Shown here: positions 24,404-37,125 of the stretch, piece after piece
Numbering within the stretch: the stretch's first letter is position 1
Layout: every line of letters starts with the position of its first letter
NCBI RefSeq assembly: GCF_900078705.1
Contig: NZ_FKIF01000006.1
Span: 1,082,324 to 1,146,323, forward strand
Length of the DNA stretch: 64,000 nt
From: Bordetella ansorpii
GTDB taxonomy: Bacteria; Pseudomonadota; Gammaproteobacteria; Burkholderiales; Burkholderiaceae_B
Direction: 5' to 3'
Notes under the pieces: generated by a model
The model's input: the letters and a program-made list of their open reading frames with translations, nothing else
The model's database searches: none
What the model was told of the DNA's origin: nothing
Program-made: the position numbers and the translations under genes

Positions 24404-26497
24404 TTAGATTTCCAGGGGATCGACTTCCAGTTGCCAGCGCACGCGCGACTCGGCCGCCACGTGCGGCAGCCAGGCGGACCAGGCGGTCAGGAAGGCCTGC
24501 AACGCGGGGCGGCTGGTGCTTTCCACCAGCAACTGGGCCCTTTCGACGTGGGCCACGCGCACCACGCGCAACGGTACGGGATCGTACCGCGTCACGAGAT
24601 CGAGCGCAGGCAGATCGGCCTCGTCGGCCACGTCGCGGGCGCGCTGCAGGAACGCCAGCGCCTGGACCAGTTCGCGGGCTTCGGCGGTCAGCAGGGCCTG
24701 ATAGGCGAACGGCGGCAGGCCGGTCTCTTCGCGTTCCTGCAGCGAGTGGCGCGCGAAGCCCGCGTAGTCGTGCCGCACCAAGGCCTGGTAGACCGGTTGC
24801 TCGGGATAGCCCGTTTGAATGATGACTTCACCGCCCGCGGTATGGCGGCCGGCACGGCCAGCCACCTGCATCAACTGGGCGAACAGGCGCTCGGGGGCGC
24901 GGAAATCCTGCGCGAACAGCATGGAATCGGCATTGATCACGCCCACCAGCCCCAGCCGAGCGAAATCGTGCCCCTTGGACACCATCTGTGTTCCCACCAG
25001 GATGTCGACCTCGCCGGCATGCACGGCGGCGAACAGGGCCTGCGCACTGCCCTTGCGGCGCGTGCTGTCCGCATCGATGCGCGAGATGCGCGCCTGCGGG
25101 AAGAGTTCGGCCAGGTGTTCCTCGACACGCTGCGTGCCTCGGCCCATGGGATTCAGGTCCTGGTCGCCGCACTCGGGGCAGGCGCGCGGCACCTGTGCCT
25201 GATAGCCGCAATGGTGGCAGTGCAGCCGATAGCCCCCCGCACCGGCGCCACGATGCAGCACCGTGAACGCGGAACAGCGCGGGCAGTTGCTGACCCAGGC
25301 ACACGAATTGCAATGCAGCACCGGGGCATAGCCGCGGCGGTTCAGGAACACCAGCGCCTGCTCGCCTCGCTCGATCCGCTGGCCGATGGCCTCGACCAGT
25401 TGTGGCGACAGGCCCTGCTGCATCTGCAGGCGCCGCGTATCCACCAGACGGACGCGCGGCAGGCTGCTGGCGCGCGCGCGGTTATTCAGCGTCAGGCGCA
25501 GATAGCGGCCGCGTTCGGCGTGGTGCCAGGACTCCAGCGCGGGCGTGGCCGAGCCCAGCACCACGGGGATGTCCAGGTCGTGCGCGCGCCATACCGCGAG
25601 ATCGCGTGCCGAATAGCGCAGGCCTTCCTGCTGCTTGTACGAGGGATCGTGCTCTTCGTCGACCACGATCAGGCCCAGTTCGGGCATGGGCGCGAAGATG
25701 GCCATGCGCGTGCCCAGCAGCATGCGCGCCTGGCCGCGCTGCGCGGCCGCCCAGGCCTGTATGCGTTCACCGTCTGCCAGGCCGCTGTGCAGCACGGCCA
25801 CGGCATCCGCCCCGATGATGGATTCGAGCCGGGCGCGTAGCGCGTTCTCGAGTTGCGGCGTCAGGTTGATCTCGGGCACCAGCAACAGCACCTGCCGGCC
25901 AGCCGCCAGCACCCGCTGCGCGGCGCGCAGGTACACCTCGGTCTTGCCGCTGCCCGTGACGCCATGCAGCAACACGGGCTTGAAAGCCTGCAACGCGCAA
26001 ATGGCATCGACGGCCGCCTGCTGCTCGTCGTTCAGGGCCGGCGCCTGGTCGGGCGCGGCCGCTGTGCCGGCCCCGCGAGACTTGCGCGCATCGCGCCGCG
26101 CGACGGGCCCCAGGCCCGAACGCTTGCCCTGGTAGGCCGACGGCTTGCGCAGCGGCGGCGGCAGCACGGGCAGCATCACTTCGCCCAGTGGACGCTGGTA
26201 GTAGTCGGCCGCGAATCGCGCCAGCTTCAACCAGCGCTCGGGAAAAGGCGGCAGATCACGCAGCACCTGTTCGACGTCCTTTACCTGGGCCACGTCGATG
26301 GCGGGCGCATCGGGCAACTCGACGACCACACCCACCAGCTTGCGGCGACCGAACGGCACGATCACTCGCAGGCCGACTTCCACCGGTTCGTTGCAGCGGT
26401 AATCGAACGGGCCCGGCAACGGCACGTCCAGCGCCACGCGCACCCATCGGGAGGCGGGCGCCAAGGTGGCGCAGTCGGGAGAAACCAGTTCGATCAT
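24404..26497 (-). CDS. priA: Primosomal replication restart helicase PriA
   Basis: A 697-residue superfamily 2 helicase that reloads the replisome at stalled forks. The N-terminal 3'-DNA-binding domain is followed by Walker A HGVTGSGKTEVY, VVDEEHDPSYKQ (DEAH-type box), and VLGSATPALESW. The zinc region has eight cysteines in CNSCAWVSNCPRC, CHHCG and CPECG. A helicase C-terminal part with MQVAGRAGR follows. The start at 26497 (MIELVSPD) was chosen as in the family; the open frame extends to 26665 but without conservation. It is upstream of rep in the same operon and near hemE. Confidence 0.94.
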   Translation of the reverse strand: MIELVSPDCATLAPASRWVRVALDVPLPGPFDYRCNEPVEVGLRVIVPFGRRKLVGVVVELPDAPAIDVAQVKDVEQVLRDLPPFPERWLKLARFAADYYQRPLGEVMLPVLPPPLRKPSAYQGKRSGLGPVARRDARKSRGAGTAAAPDQAPALNDEQQAAVDAICALQAFKPVLLHGVTGSGKTEVYLRAAQRVLAAGRQVLLLVPEINLTPQLENALRARLESIIGADAVAVLHSGLADGERIQAWAAAQRGQARMLLGTRMAIFAPMPELGLIVVDEEHDPSYKQQEGLRYSARDLAVWRAHDLDIPVVLGSATPALESWHHAERGRYLRLTLNNRARASSLPRVRLVDTRRLQMQQGLSPQLVEAIGQRIERGEQALVFLNRRGYAPVLHCNSCAWVSNCPRCSAFTVLHRGAGAGGYRLHCHHCGYQAQVPRACPECGDQDLNPMGRGTQRVEEHLAELFPQARISRIDADSTRRKGSAQALFAAVHAGEVDILVGTQMVSKGHDFARLGLVGVINADSMLFAQDFRAPERLFAQLMQVAGRAGRHTAGGEVIIQTGYPEQPVYQALVRHDYAGFARHSLQEREETGLPPFAYQALLTAEARELVQALAFLQRARDVADEADLPALDLVTRYDPVPLRVVRVAHVERAQLLVESTSRPALQAFLTAWSAWLPHVAAESRVRWQLEVDPLEI

Positions 26498-26849
26498 GGG
26501 GTCCAAGGAGGCGGCGACAGGCAGGCCGAACTTAAAGTGAATTCTGGATGTGGCCGCTAAGCGACCGGCGCGGTTCAGTGATTGTTCCAGCGGGAAAACT
26601 GGGCCGGGAAGCCTGTGGATAACATTGGGGAAAACATGCCGCGCCGCATTAATCTTAGGCAACACTTGTTGCTAGCACGACTGCATGTATTCTTGCAAAT
26701 TCCTGTTTTCCCTATATTAATCATGGCGTTATGGGAATTTCCAAGACTGCGCCGCAGGTTCGATGCGCTGATCCGATCCAAGCCAAATTTGTGCACAACT
26801 CGATGCCCGGCGACAGGCCCGCACCGCGCGCGGGCGACGAAGCAACCAC
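26498..26849. other. priA upstream region, with one DnaA-box sequence
   Basis: This 352-base gap between priA and hemE is AT-richer than its surroundings. TGTGGATAA at 26614-26622 is a perfect DnaA box on the complementary strand, but it is alone and no AT-rich unwinding element or cluster is present, so this is not an origin. Promoter elements for priA must lie here; none stands out. No gene or RNA recognised. Confidence 0.4.
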
Positions 26850-27926
26850 TTACTTGGCGTGATAGCGGCGGCTGTAGGTATGCACTTCGTCGACCAATTC
26901 AGCCACCATCTCGGGCGGGGTGTATTGCGAAATGCCGTGCCCAAGGTTGAAGACGTGCCCCCCCTGCCCGACCCGCCCGAAAGCCTCCAGCGCGCGGCGC
27001 GCCTCGGCGCGGACGGCCTGCGCGCCGCCGAACAGCGTCATGGGATCGAGATTGCCTTGCAGCGCCACGGTGTCTTGCACGCGCTGGCGCGCCTGGCCCA
27101 GGTTGACCGTCCAGTCCAGGCCCACGGCATTGCAGCCGCATGCGGCGATCTCTTCCAGCCAGATGCCGCCGCCCTTGGTGAACACGATGACCGGAATGTC
27201 CTCGCCTTCGTGCCGGCGCGCCAGCCCGGCCACCACCTTGCGGGTGTAGGCCAGCGAAAATTGCTGGAACAAGCCGTCGGCCAGTACGCCTCCCCAGCTG
27301 TCGAACAGCATGACGGCCTGCGCGCCCGCCGCGATCTGTGCGTTCAGATACTGGCGGGTGGCTTCGGCGTTGATCTCGAGCATGCGATGCAGCAGGTCGG
27401 GGCGCGCATATAGCATCGACTTGATCTGCCGGTAGTCGTCGCTGCCACGGCCTTCGACCATATAACAGGCGATGGTCCAGGGGCTGCCCGCGAAACCGAT
27501 CAGCGGCACCTTGCCGTCCAGGGCGCGGCGGATGCTGGTGACGGCATCGAACACATAGCGCAGGGAATCCATGTCGGGCACGGCCAGGCGCGCCACGTCG
27601 TCTTCGTTGCGCACCGGGTGCGCGAAGCGCGGCCCCTCGCCGGCAACGAAATCCAGGCCCAGGCCCATGGCGTGGGGCACCGTCAGGATGTCGGAGAACA
27701 GGATGGCGGCATCCAGGTCGTAACGCGCGAGCGGTTGCAGCGTGACCTCGGTGGCATATGCCGGATTCTGCGCCAGCCCCATGAACGAACCCGCACGCGC
27801 ACGCGTGGCGTTGTATTCGGGCAGATACCGCCCCGCCTGGCGCATCAGCCAGATGGGCGTGTAAGGCACCGGCTGGCGCATCAGCGCGCGCAGGAACACA
27901 TCGTTTTTCAGGGTGGGGAAGGACAC
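26850..27926 (-). CDS. hemE: Uroporphyrinogen decarboxylase
   Basis: Converts uroporphyrinogen III to coproporphyrinogen III in haem synthesis, removing four carboxyl groups without a cofactor. The 358-residue enzyme shows [15 protein letters not shown] near residues 25-39, [15 protein letters not shown] with the catalytic aspartate region, [20 protein letters not shown], and [13 protein letters not shown] near the end. The start is GTG with AAAGG upstream. Located between priA and the Fis-type regulator gene on the same strand. Confidence 0.97.
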   Translation of the reverse strand: MSFPTLKNDVFLRALMRQPVPYTPIWLMRQAGRYLPEYNATRARAGSFMGLAQNPAYATEVTLQPLARYDLDAAILFSDILTVPHAMGLGLDFVAGEGPRFAHPVRNEDDVARLAVPDMDSLRYVFDAVTSIRRALDGKVPLIGFAGSPWTIACYMVEGRGSDDYRQIKSMLYARPDLLHRMLEINAEATRQYLNAQIAAGAQAVMLFDSWGGVLADGLFQQFSLAYTRKVVAGLARRHEGEDIPVIVFTKGGGIWLEEIAACGCNAVGLDWTVNLGQARQRVQDTVALQGNLDPMTLFGGAQAVRAEARRALEAFGRVGQGGHVFNLGHGISQYTPPEMVAELVDEVHTYSRRYHAK

Positions 27927-28058
27927 GGGAAACCTTTGGATTCTGAAGCGGTGATTTTACTGCCCTGGTCAAGACCTGCTGCCTGGCCCCCGGCCGGCCC
28001 GGCATGCGTAGGCGATTGACCCGCGCAAACGGCCCCGGCACGGCCATCGACCGGAACG

Positions 28059-28985
28059 TCACGTCGCCCGGGCTTGCGGGGTGACTCGATAGGGCGCCGC
28101 CTCGATGCGGTGCTTGCGCATCAGCGCCCAGAACGCGCGGCGATGCTTGTTCGAGGCCTTGGCCGCCTGCGCGACGTTGCCTCGGTGCCGCTGCAAGGCC
28201 TGCCGCAGATAATCCTGCTCGAAGCCATCGACCACGCGCGCCTTGGCCTGCCGGAAGGGTTCGTTGGAGACGGGATCCGGTGCTTTCGCCTCTGCCGTCT
28301 CGTCATGCCGCCGCGCGCCTGGCCGAGCCATGGCGCAAACAGAGCCGCCATCGTCGGTGAGGCGCCGGGATCCGACATGACCGCGCGGATAGGCGCCCGT
28401 TGGCATGGCACGCACCGCCAGGCCCGGCAGCACATGCGGCGGCATCGGCCGGTATTCCGCCCTGCCACCGCGCGGATACGCCGGCATGGCCTCTTGCACC
28501 GCTAGGCGTTGCCAGGCATCGCCCTCGGACGCAGGAAAATCCGCGTCACCCACCGTGGGCTCGGGCCGCATGCCGCGCCGCGCCACGATGCGCAGCAGCC
28601 GCGCCCGCAATTCCTCGGCACACAAGGGCGCGCGCAGGAAATCCGCCGCGCCCAGCGCCAGCAGATCGGCCAATGCCGGCGCCTTGACCTCGTGGGACAG
28701 CACCAGCACCGGTGTGCGCAGCACCCCCTGAGCGCGCAACAGCGCCAGGCGCACCCACGGCAAGGTGGACGGCTCGACCGGCAACAGGCACGCGTCGTAG
28801 CGCTGCAGATGCAGCGCGGCGGCGGCGATGAGAGACGCCGGATCGGCGTCGGGCGCCGAGCATTCCGCCAACGCATGGGCCTGCAGCCGCAGCCGCTCGC
28901 CGGAAAGCTCGGGCTGTGCCCAGGGCGCATTGCCCGCCGCCCCCCCGGGCGCCACCAACAGGGCACATTCGAAACGTTCACGCAT
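28059..28985 (-). CDS. Orphan regulator with receiver-like N-terminus and Fis-type HTH
   Basis: A 308-residue protein. The N-terminal 120 residues have the alternating pattern of a response-regulator receiver (CLLPVEPSTLP, VLVLSHEV, LLALGAADFLRAPL), but the acidic pocket and phospho-Asp are not clear. A low-complexity middle follows. The C-terminal 45 residues (FEQDYLRQALQRHRGNVAQA, then KASNKHRRAFWALMRKHRI) match the Fis-type helix-turn-helix found at the end of sigma-54 activators. The AAA+ domain is missing, so it cannot activate sigma-54 promoters itself. ATG at 28985 was preferred to a GTG at 29018. No partner kinase nearby; it lies between hemE and the ATP synthase operon. Confidence 0.75.
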   Translation of the reverse strand: MRERFECALLVAPGGAAGNAPWAQPELSGERLRLQAHALAECSAPDADPASLIAAAALHLQRYDACLLPVEPSTLPWVRLALLRAQGVLRTPVLVLSHEVKAPALADLLALGAADFLRAPLCAEELRARLLRIVARRGMRPEPTVGDADFPASEGDAWQRLAVQEAMPAYPRGGRAEYRPMPPHVLPGLAVRAMPTGAYPRGHVGSRRLTDDGGSVCAMARPGARRHDETAEAKAPDPVSNEPFRQAKARVVDGFEQDYLRQALQRHRGNVAQAAKASNKHRRAFWALMRKHRIEAAPYRVTPQARAT

Positions 28986-29105
28986 GTCGCATTTTCCGCA
29001 AAGCGATGTCAGGAACACAGCTTACGGACTGGCGCACAGATGGGAAATTCGTAATTCACGCACTGCGGGAACTACGTACGCGGCCATGCAGCCGGCAACC
29101 ATGCA

Positions 29106-29131
29106 AAAGGGGCGCACGAATACGCCCCTTT
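29106..29131 (-). terminator. Terminator of the ATP synthase operon
   Basis: On the minus strand a nine-base stem AAAGGGGCG/CGCCCCTTT with an eight-base loop overlaps a TTTT run. It lies 44 bases after the atpC stop and is the first such structure downstream of the operon. Confidence 0.75.
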
Positions 29132-29174
29132 CCGAAACCAGACGTCCGGGCGAGCTTGCGCCCGCCAGGACCTC

Positions 29175-29600
29175 TCAATGACGCGACGACGGTGCGCGCA
29201 TCTTGCGCGCGGCGGCGACTTCCGCGGTCAGCGCGGCCAGTTCGGCCTCGACCACGGCGATGTCGGCCTTGTCCTTGGCATTTCGCAGGGCCTCTTCGGC
29301 CTTCTCGCGCGCCGCCACGGCACGGGCTTCATCCAGGTCGGAGGCACGGATGGCGGTGTCGGCCAGCACCGTGACGGTGCCCGGCTGCACTTCCAGAATG
29401 CCGCCGGCAACGAAAATGTTCTCTTCGGAGTTGTCCGGGCGCACGATCTTGACCGTGCCCGGGCGGATGCGCGAGATCAGGGGCGTGTGGCCGGGCAGAA
29501 TGCCCAGTTCGCCCGACTCGCCAGGCAGCGCCACGAACTTTGCCTCACCGGCGAAGATCGCTTCTTCCGCACTGACGACGTCCACTTTCAGGATAGCCAT
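29175..29600 (-). CDS. atpC: F1Fo ATP synthase subunit epsilon
   Basis: The 141-residue epsilon subunit of the F1 central stalk, which couples rotation and inhibits ATP hydrolysis. The N-terminal beta-sandwich has [20 protein letters not shown] and [18 protein letters not shown]; the C-terminal two-helix hairpin is rich in Ala, Glu and Arg ([17 protein letters not shown]). The start at 29600 fits the family; the open frame extends upstream through an intergenic repeat. Last gene of the atp operon, separated from atpD by 170 bases instead of the usual short gap. Confidence 0.96.
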   Translation of the reverse strand: MAILKVDVVSAEEAIFAGEAKFVALPGESGELGILPGHTPLISRIRPGTVKIVRPDNSEENIFVAGGILEVQPGTVTVLADTAIRASDLDEARAVAAREKAEEALRNAKDKADIAVVEAELAALTAEVAAARKMRAPSSRH

Positions 29601-29710
29601 GTCGGATCCATATATCAGTTGTTCATGGCGCAGTACGCCACCCTGGCAGAAGGAAAGAACCCGCCCCCGATCCAGGGCGCCGCGGCTTCCGGCTTTGCCG
29701 GTCCGCCAGC

Positions 29711-29757
29711 GCCGCCCCTCTGGGGAGAGGCGGGCGCGGCGGCGCGCAGGGGGGGCC
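29711..29757. repeat. GC-rich intergenic repeat between atpD and atpC
   Basis: A palindrome-rich element with GCCCCTCTGGGGAG followed by GCGCGCAGGGGGGGCC. It shares the C-run/TC/G-run core and the GCGCGCAG-G-run end with the copies at 34366-34410 and inside trpE at 51397-51472. It accounts for the unusually long 170-base gap between atpD and atpC and may modulate expression of atpC. Confidence 0.5.
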
Positions 29758-29770
29758 TTACCCTCGGCGC

Positions 29771-31213
<1,443 letters not shown>

Positions 31214-32110
31214 TTAGACAGCGGCCGCGCCCCCTACGATTTCCGAAATTTCCTTGGTGATCGCCGCCTGACGGGTCTTGTTGTAGACCAGTTGGAGCTC
31301 ACCGATGACCTTCTTGGCGTTGTCCGACGCCGCCTTCATGGCGACCATGCGGGCGGACTGCTCGGACGCCATGTTCTCGGCCACGGCCTGGTACAGCAGG
31401 CCTTCGACGTAGCGCTGCAGCAGCGCGTCGATCACGCTCTTGGCGTCGGGCTCGTAGATGTAGTCCCAGCTGTATTCCGATTTGATCTGCACGCTCGCGT
31501 CGTCGCCGCCCCGGAAGGGATCTTCCAGGCCGTCGTTCAGCGGCAGCAGGCGCAGGAACACGGGTTCCTGGCGCATCGTATTGATGAAACGCGTCGTCGC
31601 GAGGTAGAGCGCGTCGATGCGGCCTTCGAGGTAGTCGTCCAGCTGCACCTTGATGGCGCCCAGCAGGCGATCCATGTCGGGCTGATCGCCCAGGTGGACT
31701 TCCTGCGAGACCAGCTTGGCGCCGATACGCGTCAACAGGCCCAGGCCCTTGTTGCCAAAGGCCGTGGTTTGCACCGCAACACCCTTCTGCTGGAATTCCT
31801 TCAGCTTGGCCAGGGTGACACGGCTGACGTTGGTGTTCAGACCGCCGCACAGACCCTTGTCCGTCGTGACCATCACCACACCCACGGCCTTCGCTTCGCG
31901 CTCGACCAGGTAGGGGTGGGAGTACTCGGGATTGGCCTGCATCAGGTGCGCCGCGATCTCGCGCACCTTGGTGGCGTACGGACGGCCAGCGCGCATCCGT
32001 TCCTGCGCCTTGCGCATCTTGGACGCGGCGACCATTTCCATCGCCTTGGTGATCTTGCGCGTGTTTTGCACGCTCTTGATCTTGGTTCGGATTTCCTTGA
32101 TTCCGGGCAT
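31214..32110 (-). CDS. atpG: F1Fo ATP synthase subunit gamma
   Basis: The 298-residue rotor shaft of F1. The N-terminal helix ([20 protein letters not shown] and following [10 protein letters not shown]) and the C-terminal helix ([20 protein letters not shown]) form the antiparallel coiled coil that turns within the alpha-beta ring. [18 protein letters not shown] marks the Rossmann-like middle domain. Between atpA and atpD as usual. Confidence 0.97.
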   Translation of the reverse strand: MPGIKEIRTKIKSVQNTRKITKAMEMVAASKMRKAQERMRAGRPYATKVREIAAHLMQANPEYSHPYLVEREAKAVGVVMVTTDKGLCGGLNTNVSRVTLAKLKEFQQKGVAVQTTAFGNKGLGLLTRIGAKLVSQEVHLGDQPDMDRLLGAIKVQLDDYLEGRIDALYLATTRFINTMRQEPVFLRLLPLNDGLEDPFRGGDDASVQIKSEYSWDYIYEPDAKSVIDALLQRYVEGLLYQAVAENMASEQSARMVAMKAASDNAKKVIGELQLVYNKTRQAAITKEISEIVGGAAAV

Positions 32111-32212
32111 TGCGCTTTCCTGTTGATTCGGCCGGACCGGCTTGCGCCGGGCGATTCCGGTCTGAGGCGCGCGGGGGGCGACGCAGCGCCCTCCCGCTAG
32201 CTCAGACGTGCC

Positions 32213-33754
<1,542 letters not shown>

Positions 33755-33794
33755 ATTGACTCCTGGAATCCTGATTGGGTCTGTGCCGGCTGCG

Positions 33795-34334
33795 TCAGGC
33801 GGCCAGCTTGTCGCGCATGCGAGCCAGCTGGGCTTGAACGGAAGTATCGAGCACCTGGTCTCCGACGGCCACGCGCACGCCGCCGATCAGCGAGGGATCG
33901 ACGGTGACGTGCGGGCGCAGCTTGAGACCGAATTTGACTTCGAGCGCGGCGACCAGATCAGCGACCTGGGCCTCGGTGAGTTCGAACGCGCTGGTGATCT
34001 CCGCCTGTGCCGTGCCTTCGTGACGATTCTTCAGCGCGGTGAACTGGCTGGCGATGACCGGCAGCAACAGCAGGCGGTCGTTCTGGACCAGCAGTTCGAT
34101 GAAATTGCGCGCAGCCTGCGGCAGGCTGGTCTTGACCAGCCCGACGAAGACGTCGGCGCGTTGCGCATCGCCCAGACGCGGGTCGGCAAGGGCCTCGCGC
34201 ACGTCGGGGTTGCTGGCGATCTGGGCGAGTTCGTCTACCAGTTCGGCCCAGCCCGCGAGCCCGGTCTGGTCGTCACGCGCCGCGGCGAACAGGGCCTCGG
34301 CGTACGGACGGGCGACAGTGGAAAGTTCAGCCAT
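33795..34334 (-). CDS. atpH: F1Fo ATP synthase subunit delta
   Basis: The 179-residue OSCP-type peripheral stalk subunit that joins F1 to the b dimer. It has an N-terminal helical domain ([20 protein letters not shown]) and the C-terminal [20 protein letters not shown] signature. It is separated from atpF by 93 bases that hold an intergenic repeat. Confidence 0.97.
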   Translation of the reverse strand: MAELSTVARPYAEALFAAARDDQTGLAGWAELVDELAQIASNPDVREALADPRLGDAQRADVFVGLVKTSLPQAARNFIELLVQNDRLLLLPVIASQFTALKNRHEGTAQAEITSAFELTEAQVADLVAALEVKFGLKLRPHVTVDPSLIGGVRVAVGDQVLDTSVQAQLARMRDKLAA

Positions 34335-34365
34335 GTCAGCCTCCGCGCGGCCGCCCGAAGGCGGC

Positions 34366-34410
34366 TGAAGCCCCCTCGGGGGGCAGCGAACGATTAGTGA
34401 GCGTGGGGGT
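34366..34410. repeat. GC-rich intergenic repeat between atpF and atpH
   Basis: CCCCCTCGGGGGGCAGCGA followed by GTGAGCGTGGGGG. The CCCCCTCGGGGGG core is identical with that of the copy inside trpE at 51433-51445. The element lies wholly between the atpF stop and the atpH start. Confidence 0.55.
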
Positions 34411-34427
34411 CATTATCCCTTCCCGGA

Positions 34428-34898
34428 TCAAAGCTGCGCCTTGAGCTGGTTCAGCAGCTCGGCGTGGGCTTGGGCGTTGACCTCGCGCTTGAGGATCTGC
34501 TCGGCACCCTTGACGGCCAGCGCGGCGACATCGTCGCGCAGCGCATCGCGAGCGCGTTGCACTTCCTGGGCGGCATCCTGTGCGGCTTGCGCCACGATGC
34601 GGGCACGCTCGGCCTCGGCTTCGCGACGGGCTTGCTCGATCAGCGAGGCGGCCTGTTTCTCGGCCTCGACGATGCGAGCGTGGTTCTCGGACTTGGCAGA
34701 AGCCTCGATGAGGCTGGCGCGCGCCTGGGCCTGGGCCAGATCGGCCTTGCCCTTTTCCGCAGCGGCCAGGCCATCTGCGATTTTCTGGCGGCGCTCGTCC
34801 ATCGCCTTCGTCAGGGGAGGCCACACGAATTTCATCGTGAACCAGCCCAGAACGAAGAACACGAGCATCTGGAAGAAGATTGTCGCGTTCAGATTCAC
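34428..34898 (-). CDS. atpF: F1Fo ATP synthase subunit b
   Basis: The 156-residue peripheral stalk subunit of Fo. One N-terminal membrane helix (about residues 5-26, [20 protein letters not shown]) is followed by a long charged amphipathic helix that dimerises. The start codon is GTG with AAGGA about seven bases upstream. Lies between atpE and atpH. Confidence 0.97.
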   Translation of the reverse strand: MNLNATIFFQMLVFFVLGWFTMKFVWPPLTKAMDERRQKIADGLAAAEKGKADLAQAQARASLIEASAKSENHARIVEAEKQAASLIEQARREAEAERARIVAQAAQDAAQEVQRARDALRDDVAALAVKGAEQILKREVNAQAHAELLNQLKAQL

Positions 34899-35029
34899 GG
34901 TCGTTCCTTAGACACCTTGCTGGGTCCGCTGAAGACGGACCCGAAGCTTTCGATACTTTGCCAGTGGCGATGCCGTTGCCTGCATCGCCACCGGCGGGGA
35001 GCCCGCTGCGCCGGGCAGCGGACGGCGCC

Positions 35030-35299
<270 letters not shown>

Positions 35300-35411
35300 T
35301 CAGAATTTTGTTGAGAAAACGGGAACTGCTTGGAATGCAAGAAACTCTTTTGCAAGAAACTCTTGCGACCCGGCCCGCGCCACGAGGCGCGTGCCAGGGA
35401 AACGGGATAAA

Positions 35412-36293
35412 TCAGTGGCCTTCGTGAGCCTGGCCGATGTAGACCAGCGTCAGCATCATGAAGATGAATGCCTGCAGCAGCACGATCATGATGTGGAAGA
35501 TCGCCCACACGGAGCCGGCCAGCACCTGGCCGATCCCCAGGCCGATGCTGGTGCCGTTGAAACCGGTCCAGGCGCCGCCCAGCAGCGCGATCAGCATGAA
35601 CACCAGTTCGCCGGCGAACATGTTGCCGAACAACCGCATGCCCAGCGACACGGACTTGGCCGCGTACTCGATCAGGTTGAGCAGGAAATTGAAAGGGGCC
35701 AGCACGATGGCGCCGACGCCATGCGCATGGAAGGGAGCCGTGAACAGCTCTTTGACGAAACCGCCCGGGTGCTTGATCTTGATGCCGTAGTAGAACATCA
35801 GCAGCAGCACGCCCAGCGACATGCCCATGGGCACGTTCAGGTCGGCGGTGGGCAGGATGCGATGGTAGTACAGCGGGTCGCCGTGGTGGGCGCCCAGGCC
35901 CGTCCAGCGCCAGATGGACGGCAGCAGGTCGACCGGGATCAGGTCGAGCGCGTTCATCAGGACGATCCAGAGGAAGACCGTGAGGGCCAGCGGAGCCACG
36001 AACAGGCGGCTCTTGGCGTTGGTGACGATGCTCTTGGCCTGGTCGTCGACCATGTCCACGACCATCTCGACGAAGGCCTGGAAACGGGTCGGCACGCCCG
36101 AGGTGGCGCGGCGGGCGGCCATCCACAGGAACAAGATGACGATCACACCCATCAGGATGGACCAGAACAGCGAGTCGTAATTGATGACTTCGAACTGGGC
36201 GATGGCAGTCTGCTTTTCGCCCAGATTGTTGAAGTGCACCAGATGGTGCTGAATGTACTCGGACTGAGGCGACGCGCCGCTGGCTGCAGCCAT
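35412..36293 (-). CDS. atpB: F1Fo ATP synthase subunit a
   Basis: The 293-residue stator channel subunit with five or six membrane helices. The essential arginine is in [20 protein letters not shown], and the last helices ([20 protein letters not shown]) form the proton half-channels against the c ring. It has the long N-terminal extension usual in beta-proteobacteria. Follows atpI. Confidence 0.97.
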   Translation of the reverse strand: MAAASGASPQSEYIQHHLVHFNNLGEKQTAIAQFEVINYDSLFWSILMGVIVILFLWMAARRATSGVPTRFQAFVEMVVDMVDDQAKSIVTNAKSRLFVAPLALTVFLWIVLMNALDLIPVDLLPSIWRWTGLGAHHGDPLYYHRILPTADLNVPMGMSLGVLLLMFYYGIKIKHPGGFVKELFTAPFHAHGVGAIVLAPFNFLLNLIEYAAKSVSLGMRLFGNMFAGELVFMLIALLGGAWTGFNGTSIGLGIGQVLAGSVWAIFHIMIVLLQAFIFMMLTLVYIGQAHEGH

Positions 36294-36361
36294 GTGAAAC
36301 CCACCCTTTTGCTGTGCTTTCCGGACTGGAGGCCCGGACTACCCACGATTGTTAAATACTG

Positions 36362-36778
36362 CTATGACAGCTTGCGCAACAACAACAGCGGAAGATAGCC
36401 CTTCAAGGTGAGGATGAGGCCCAGCAGCACTGCCGGCCACACCAGCCACTCGCGCGCCAGCCAGGACAGCAGTCCCAGCAACAACGCCGTTGCGAAAAGC
36501 TTGATCAGCTCACCGAAGAGAAAGGCGAAAGGGTTGCTTCGTGCAGACCTTGCGACACCCACAAGAAGGCGCAGCGCGAACAGCGCATTGGGCACCAGAT
36601 ATGCCACCGCCCCAAGCAATGCCGACAGCCCCGCAGCCGCCCCCGCAAATATCCCCGCTATTGTTGCCGCTGCGAGTCCCATCGCCGCCTGGGCGGCCAG
36701 AACCAGGAGAATTTCCCGGCAGGCTCGTGCATTGAGCGCCGTGCGATCAGCATCGGTCAGTACCAGACTCTTTTGCAC
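36362..36778 (-). CDS. atpI: ATP synthase assembly protein I
   Basis: A 138-residue membrane protein with four hydrophobic helices (about 24-43, 47-69, 82-105 and 112-132), the usual plan of AtpI, which assists c-ring assembly and Mg2+ supply. Poorly conserved in sequence, identified mainly by first position in the atp operon and helix plan (AGLSALLGAVAYLVPNALFA is typical). Confidence 0.9.
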   Translation of the reverse strand: MQKSLVLTDADRTALNARACREILLVLAAQAAMGLAAATIAGIFAGAAAGLSALLGAVAYLVPNALFALRLLVGVARSARSNPFAFLFGELIKLFATALLLGLLSWLAREWLVWPAVLLGLILTLKGYLPLLLLRKLS

Positions 36779-36912
36779 CAGCTTGCCCCCTCAGGCCGAA
36801 CAGGGCAGGACGTCGCGCCAGCGATTGAATCGCCTGACCGGCACGCCTTCCTCTTCCCTTCCCATTGCGGCAGGTTTTATCCCGCCGGTTTACCTCACCG
36901 TTGGGTTCGACC

Positions 36913-36927
36913 TAGGGTGTATCCCCT
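36913..36927. promoter_or_regulatory. TAGGG-type sequence in the atp leader
   Basis: TAGGG-TGTAT-CCCCT resembles the two TAGGG dyads before the 77-residue gene at 13984. Here it would lie about 25-40 bases into the atp leader RNA. Symmetry is less good, so a shared regulator is only a possibility. Confidence 0.25.
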
Positions 36928-36956
36928 TGCTTTTTCCGCAAGCGTCAAACCCGCGA

Positions 36957-36986
36957 AGTATAGCGTGTTTTGGACAGCCGCAGCAA
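36957..36986 (-). promoter_or_regulatory. Probable promoter of the ATP synthase operon
   Basis: On the minus strand TTGCTG (36981-36986) and TATACT (36957-36962) are 18 bases apart, 179 bases before the atpI start. It is the best sigma-70 match in the 347-base gap between atpI and the DUF1254 gene. Confidence 0.5.
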
Positions 36987-37095
36987 ATTGCAAGGCAGCC
37001 GTAAGCCTGCCTCGCGGGCAGGTCGAGCGCAGGCCCTGGGCAGGGTGGGACGCCGAGGATAACGGGGGACGGAAAACCCGCCCCGGAGGGATGAC

Positions 37096-37116
37096 GGGGC
37101 GGCGCAGCGCCGCCCC
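37096..37116 (-). terminator. Hairpin after the DUF1254 gene
   Basis: GGGGCGGCG and CGCCGCCCC pair perfectly around three bases, starting 10 bases past the stop of the leftward DUF1254 gene. No T-run is present. Confidence 0.4.
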
Positions 37117-37125
37117 AGCGGCTCG

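Larger units (their letters stand above)
36779..37125. other. Gap holding the atp promoter and a DUF1254 hairpin
   Basis: Between the atpI start and the DUF1254 stop there is no gene. It contains the probable atp promoter, a TAGGG-type sequence, and a nine-base perfect hairpin. Confidence 0.6.

Noticed and set aside
26614..26622. Perfect DnaA box near priA
   Set aside because: A single box without clustered boxes, AT-rich unwinding region or dnaA/dnaN neighbours is not an origin.
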